A stretch of 64,000 nt of DNA, taken from positions 3,224,001 through 3,288,000 of the forward strand of contig NZ_CP040442.1 in NCBI RefSeq assembly GCF_015191005.1, given 5' to 3'. Positions 59,939 to 64,000 of this stretch are shown here, piece after piece. The DNA is from Kaistella flava (ex Peng et al. 2021) (GTDB taxonomy: Bacteria > Bacteroidota > Bacteroidia > Flavobacteriales > Weeksellaceae). The translations under genes were made by a program, and so were the position numbers. A model generated the notes under the pieces. That model was not told the origin of the DNA, did no database searches, and saw only the letters and a list, made by a program, of their open reading frames with translations. The first letter of the stretch is position 1; the number at the start of each line of letters is the position of its first letter.

Positions 59939-60089
59939 ATGAAATATTTTAAAATTTTATTTTTTCATTTTTGCTTGGAAAGATGATAATTTCGATGCTT
60001 GTAATTTGTCAAAATTTGATATTGTTTTTAATAAAGATTATTTTAATAAGGTAAACTCAAGCTTTTTTTATCAATTTGACAATTTTTAA
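59939..60089 (+). pseudogene. Possible frameshifted small exported protein gene
   Basis: Within the 320-bp gap 59823-60142, ATG 59939 opens MKYFKILFFHFCLER and stops. Removing one T in the T-run near 59970 joins it to an open frame reading AWKDDNFDACN..FDIVFNKDYFNKVNSSFFYQFDNF, ending at TAA 60087-60089. The composite (about 49 residues) looks coding-like after a short hydrophobic start. No homologue is known to me; it may be chance in A+T-rich DNA. Nothing else is recognisable in this gap. Confidence 0.2.
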
Positions 60090-60142
60090 AAAGAAAATAA
60101 ATAATTACCTTGGTCTCTAATATTAATTTAAAAATTTCAATT

Positions 60143-61060
60143 ATGAAAAAAATTCTATCTATTGTGTTATTAACAGGTTTAGTAACTAGTGTTTTTGCAC
60201 AAACATTATGGACTGATAATTTCGAATCATACCCAATTGGTAATTTAGGTACCCAAGGTGGTTGGGATAGAGATGGTAATGGAGCTTCTGGTAGTGCGAA
60301 TTGGACTAAAGTTGCCAATATTGATGCAGCTCATGGGAAATCTTTTCAATTAGCCAGTACGGGAGCAAACAGCGAAGGAGAATGGCATTACCATGATACA
60401 AAATGGTCTACTAAAACTAGTGGAAATGATATTTTTGTATTAGAGTTTGATTATTATACTGGCGCAGCAAGTATCGGATATGGTATTGTTCAAATTTATG
60501 ATACTGATGCAGGTTATGAAATGCCATTTGAAATTGGCTGGGATCCAACAGAAAAATATGTATATATAGCCGATCAGGGTAATGGTGTTATTTTAGTTGA
60601 AAATGCAACTCCTAATACTTGGTATCATATCAAAGCAGCATTAAATACAACTGATGGCGAAGTTAAAGTACAAGTAAATAATACAGGAGAAATTACTGAA
60701 TTTTTCTCAACTCCTGGATTAGTTCCTCAAGAACTGGATTTCTTACTTCAAAGTATTTCTAACGTTGGAATTGATAATATTATAGTATCTGCAACCAGTA
60801 CAGATCCTTTCTTAGCAGTTTCAGATGTGAACAGTGCTAAAGCAAAAGTTTCAGTATATCCTAACCCAGCGACGGATGTGATTAATGTGAAGTCTGATAA
60901 TAAGATTTCTCAGATTTCGATCTTTGATGTTTCAGGAAAAGTAGTAAAAACAAGTTTAGAAACTTCAGTGAATGTTGAAAATCTTGCAAAAGGTACTTAC
61001 CTTGTAAGCGTGAGATATGCAGATGGAACAACAGAAACTAAAAAAGTTATTAAGAAGTAA
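60143..61060 (+). CDS. T9SS-exported protein with lectin/glucanase-like domain
   Basis: A 305-residue secreted protein. Start set at ATG 60143, giving the signal peptide MKKILSIVLLTGLVTSVFAQ. Residues about 21-225 look like a concanavalin-type beta-sandwich: TLWTDNFESYPIGNLGTQGGW, WHYHDTKWSTKTS, VLEFDYYTGAASIGYGIVQIY, NTWYHIKAALNTTDGEVKVQVN and GIDNIIVSAT. The last 75 residues are a T9SS type A domain (VSVYPNPATDVINVKSD to KKVIKK). No catalytic residues can be named. Own terminator. Confidence 0.88.
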   Translation: MKKILSIVLLTGLVTSVFAQTLWTDNFESYPIGNLGTQGGWDRDGNGASGSANWTKVANIDAAHGKSFQLASTGANSEGEWHYHDTKWSTKTSGNDIFVLEFDYYTGAASIGYGIVQIYDTDAGYEMPFEIGWDPTEKYVYIADQGNGVILVENATPNTWYHIKAALNTTDGEVKVQVNNTGEITEFFSTPGLVPQELDFLLQSISNVGIDNIIVSATSTDPFLAVSDVNSAKAKVSVYPNPATDVINVKSDNKISQISIFDVSGKVVKTSLETSVNVENLAKGTYLVSVRYADGTTETKKVIKK

Positions 61061-61084
61061 TTTTTAATTTCTTATCATTAATAT

Positions 61085-61119
61085 TTAAGGGCTACTAATT
61101 TTGTAGCCCTTATTTTTTG
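61085..61119 (+). terminator. Rho-independent terminator
   Basis: Perfect stem TAAGGGCTAC / GTAGCCCTTA with a 6-base loop and T-run, after the T9SS cargo gene. Confidence 0.92.
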
Positions 61120-61170
61120 TTCACCAGAAAGCAATGCAAACGAAAAAAAACACGAAAAGCAGAATTATAT

Positions 61171-62328
61171 TTATGGCAGTGAATATCCTAAAGTGATATA
61201 TGGAATTGAACTCTTATTGATAGTAGAATTATATAAATCATAATATCTTGATTGGGTAATTATAATTTTTCCAGTAACAAAAGGTACAACAGAAGAAGAA
61301 TAATCATTAGTGTGAAATAATTTTCCTATAATATCTGAGGTGTTATTATAATTTTCAAATCTTCTTCTAATGGTGTAGTTTTTATTGGGTTGAAGATTAA
61401 TCAAAGGCAAACTCTTATAATCTTGATGCGTTGTAGAAAACGTAAAAATATTCGAATAAAGCACGGTATTATTTTCATCAACAATTTCGATGACACACGG
61501 TTTTCCCGTGTATGATTGATATCCAACGCTGCACAAATTTATTGCTTCAGTAACTTGAAAAGTATATTCATGAGTTGCTAAATCCATTGTCGTATGAATG
61601 GAATAATTTCCTGAATTGACATAGTCTGCGAAATCATTCTCCATATTCGCATTTTCTTCATCGCAGGAATTCAAATCTTTAAGAATAATTTTAATATTTG
61701 ATAATGCAGAAACAGTGTTATTTGAAGCTTTTACAATCGCTGTTATAACAGGATTGGTTTCAAAATCAAAATAACTTCTTGTTAAAACATATAAATTACC
61801 TGTTGCCGCATCTATTTTTAAAGCATTAGTATTTGACTGTGATTCTATCGAATAGGTCAGATTGCCAACATTAGTAGTTCCTGTTATTTTTCCAATTAAC
61901 ATTTGATTGGTAGGGTTTTCATTAATACTGAATGTAAAATCATGTATTGAAACCGTAGTTTCTAAAACATCTTTTAATGAAATTGTAATCTGAATATCTT
62001 TAAAAACAGTTCCGTTTGAAATTTTTGCAACGCCAGAAATAGTGGGATGGGTTTCATAGTCAAAAAGATTTGGGTCTGCTACAAATAATTCGCCTGTGCT
62101 GGAATTTAAACCCATTGCACCTGGTAAATTTTGCGAAATGATTTCGTATTTTAAATTTCCTTGATTGGTCGTTGCGTTAATTTTACCAATTACTTGTTGT
62201 GATGAAGGATTTTCATCCATCGTTACTGCAAAATCTGATGCGGTAATTGTTGTTATATCTTCATCATGATTGCATGAAAATAAAATAAATAAGGAAAAAA
62301 ATAACAATTTGGTATAGCTTAAATTCAT
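61171..62328 (-). CDS. Lipoprotein with two cadherin-like repeats
   Basis: A 385-residue lipoprotein (lipobox FILFSC, Cys19). Two tandem cadherin-type repeats lie at about residues 30-120 and 122-220. Each has a Glu-Asn (DENPSSQQVIGKI / NENPTNQMLIGKI), a LKYEI or LTYSI strand, a stage like LNSSTGELFVADPNLFDYETHPTISGVAKI, and an (I)xLKD end, the classic calcium-binding positions. The C-terminal part (about 230-385) is a separate beta-rich domain with YTIRRRFENYNN. Probably a surface adhesion or binding protein. Confidence 0.87.
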   Translation of the reverse strand: MNLSYTKLLFFSLFILFSCNHDEDITTITASDFAVTMDENPSSQQVIGKINATTNQGNLKYEIISQNLPGAMGLNSSTGELFVADPNLFDYETHPTISGVAKISNGTVFKDIQITISLKDVLETTVSIHDFTFSINENPTNQMLIGKITGTTNVGNLTYSIESQSNTNALKIDAATGNLYVLTRSYFDFETNPVITAIVKASNNTVSALSNIKIILKDLNSCDEENANMENDFADYVNSGNYSIHTTMDLATHEYTFQVTEAINLCSVGYQSYTGKPCVIEIVDENNTVLYSNIFTFSTTHQDYKSLPLINLQPNKNYTIRRRFENYNNTSDIIGKLFHTNDYSSSVVPFVTGKIIITQSRYYDLYNSTINKSSIPYITLGYSLP

Positions 62329-62393
62329 TTTAATATTTTGTGAAACAAATATATCTTATTTCAACTTACATTGATAAAAATATTTATCGCATA

Positions 62394-62424
62394 AAAAAAG
62401 CCGACTATATTAAATAGCCGGCTA
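62394..62424 (-). terminator. Terminator of guaB
   Basis: On the minus strand AGCCGGCTAT / ATAGTCGGCT (one mismatch) followed by a long T-run. Confidence 0.88.
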
Positions 62425-62441
62425 TATGATTGATTAATTTT

Positions 62442-63926
<1,485 letters not shown>

Positions 63927-64000
63927 TTATTTTTATTAAAGATAAAAATATGTGCTTTTTTATTAACAAAACTTTAATATGCATTTTTCAAAAGAATCCA

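Overview
The window is a low-GC (about 35%) stretch of a Flavobacteriia chromosome, most likely Weeksellaceae (Chryseobacterium / Kaistella / Epilithonimonas group). The evidence is type IX secretion (T9SS) tails on several exported proteins, families typical of this group (DUF6452/DUF6048, DUF2480, DUF4407, DUF937, ribosomal protein THX, a DUF6759-like family), Bacteroidota-type promoters (-7 element TAnnTTTG, in places with TTTG about 19 bp upstream), weak or absent Shine-Dalgarno sequences, and a dispersed palindromic intergenic repeat that I associate from memory with Chryseobacterium genomes. No tRNA, rRNA, CRISPR array or prophage was recognised.

Layout. 1-7.8 kb: 3' part of citrate synthase (gltA), then a tight plus-strand run: polytopic membrane protein, small membrane protein, PaaZ with an extra C-terminal domain, a tandem-repeat secreted protein (DUF6150-like), a SMUG2-type DNA glycosylase, a crotonase and an SDR. 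7.8-13 kb (minus): a class II Fic protein, RecQ, AspS. 13-18 kb: THX, DUF937 and DUF2480 proteins, LpxB, ComEC. 18-23.7 kb: sdhCAB and a thioredoxin-fold lipoprotein without active-site cysteines. 23.8-32 kb: RlmD, a large zinc metalloprotease, DUF6452 and DUF6048 proteins, a T9SS-exported metalloprotease. 32-35.4 kb: a carboxypeptidase-regulatory-like protein and two paralogous secreted proteins flanking trmB. 35.5-37.0 kb: a complete IS4-family (IS50-like) insertion sequence with terminal inverted repeats and a 9-bp target duplication, sitting in the loop of a palindromic repeat. 37.3-39.1 kb (minus): rplM-rpsI-rpsB. 39.4-47.3 kb: lipoproteins, IcmF (B12-dependent acyl-CoA mutase fused to its G-protein chaperone), a 35-residue metallothionein-like protein with 11 cysteines, a GlcG/DUF336 protein and a serine hydrolase. 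47.4-55.2 kb: M16, M64 and M43 metallopeptidases around ruvC. 55.3-64 kb: DUF4407 protein, a copper nitrite reductase module nirK-nirV-sco (minus), a third DUF6759-like paralogue, a T9SS cargo, a cadherin-repeat lipoprotein and guaB.

How it fits together. Core functions (TCA cycle: gltA, sdhCAB; translation: aspS, rplM-rpsI-rpsB, thx, trmB, rlmD; repair: recQ, ruvC, glycosylase; purines: guaB; lipid A: lpxB) are interspersed with a large exported, protein-degrading repertoire. nirK-nirV-sco gives nitrite reduction to NO. PaaZ and IcmF point to aromatic and branched or odd-chain acyl-CoA metabolism. The most unusual items are the metallothionein-like microprotein at 45403-45510, the IS inserted in a repeat loop, the DUF6759-like paralogue set, the repeat-built DUF6150-like protein, and the apparently leaderless fic and ruvC genes.
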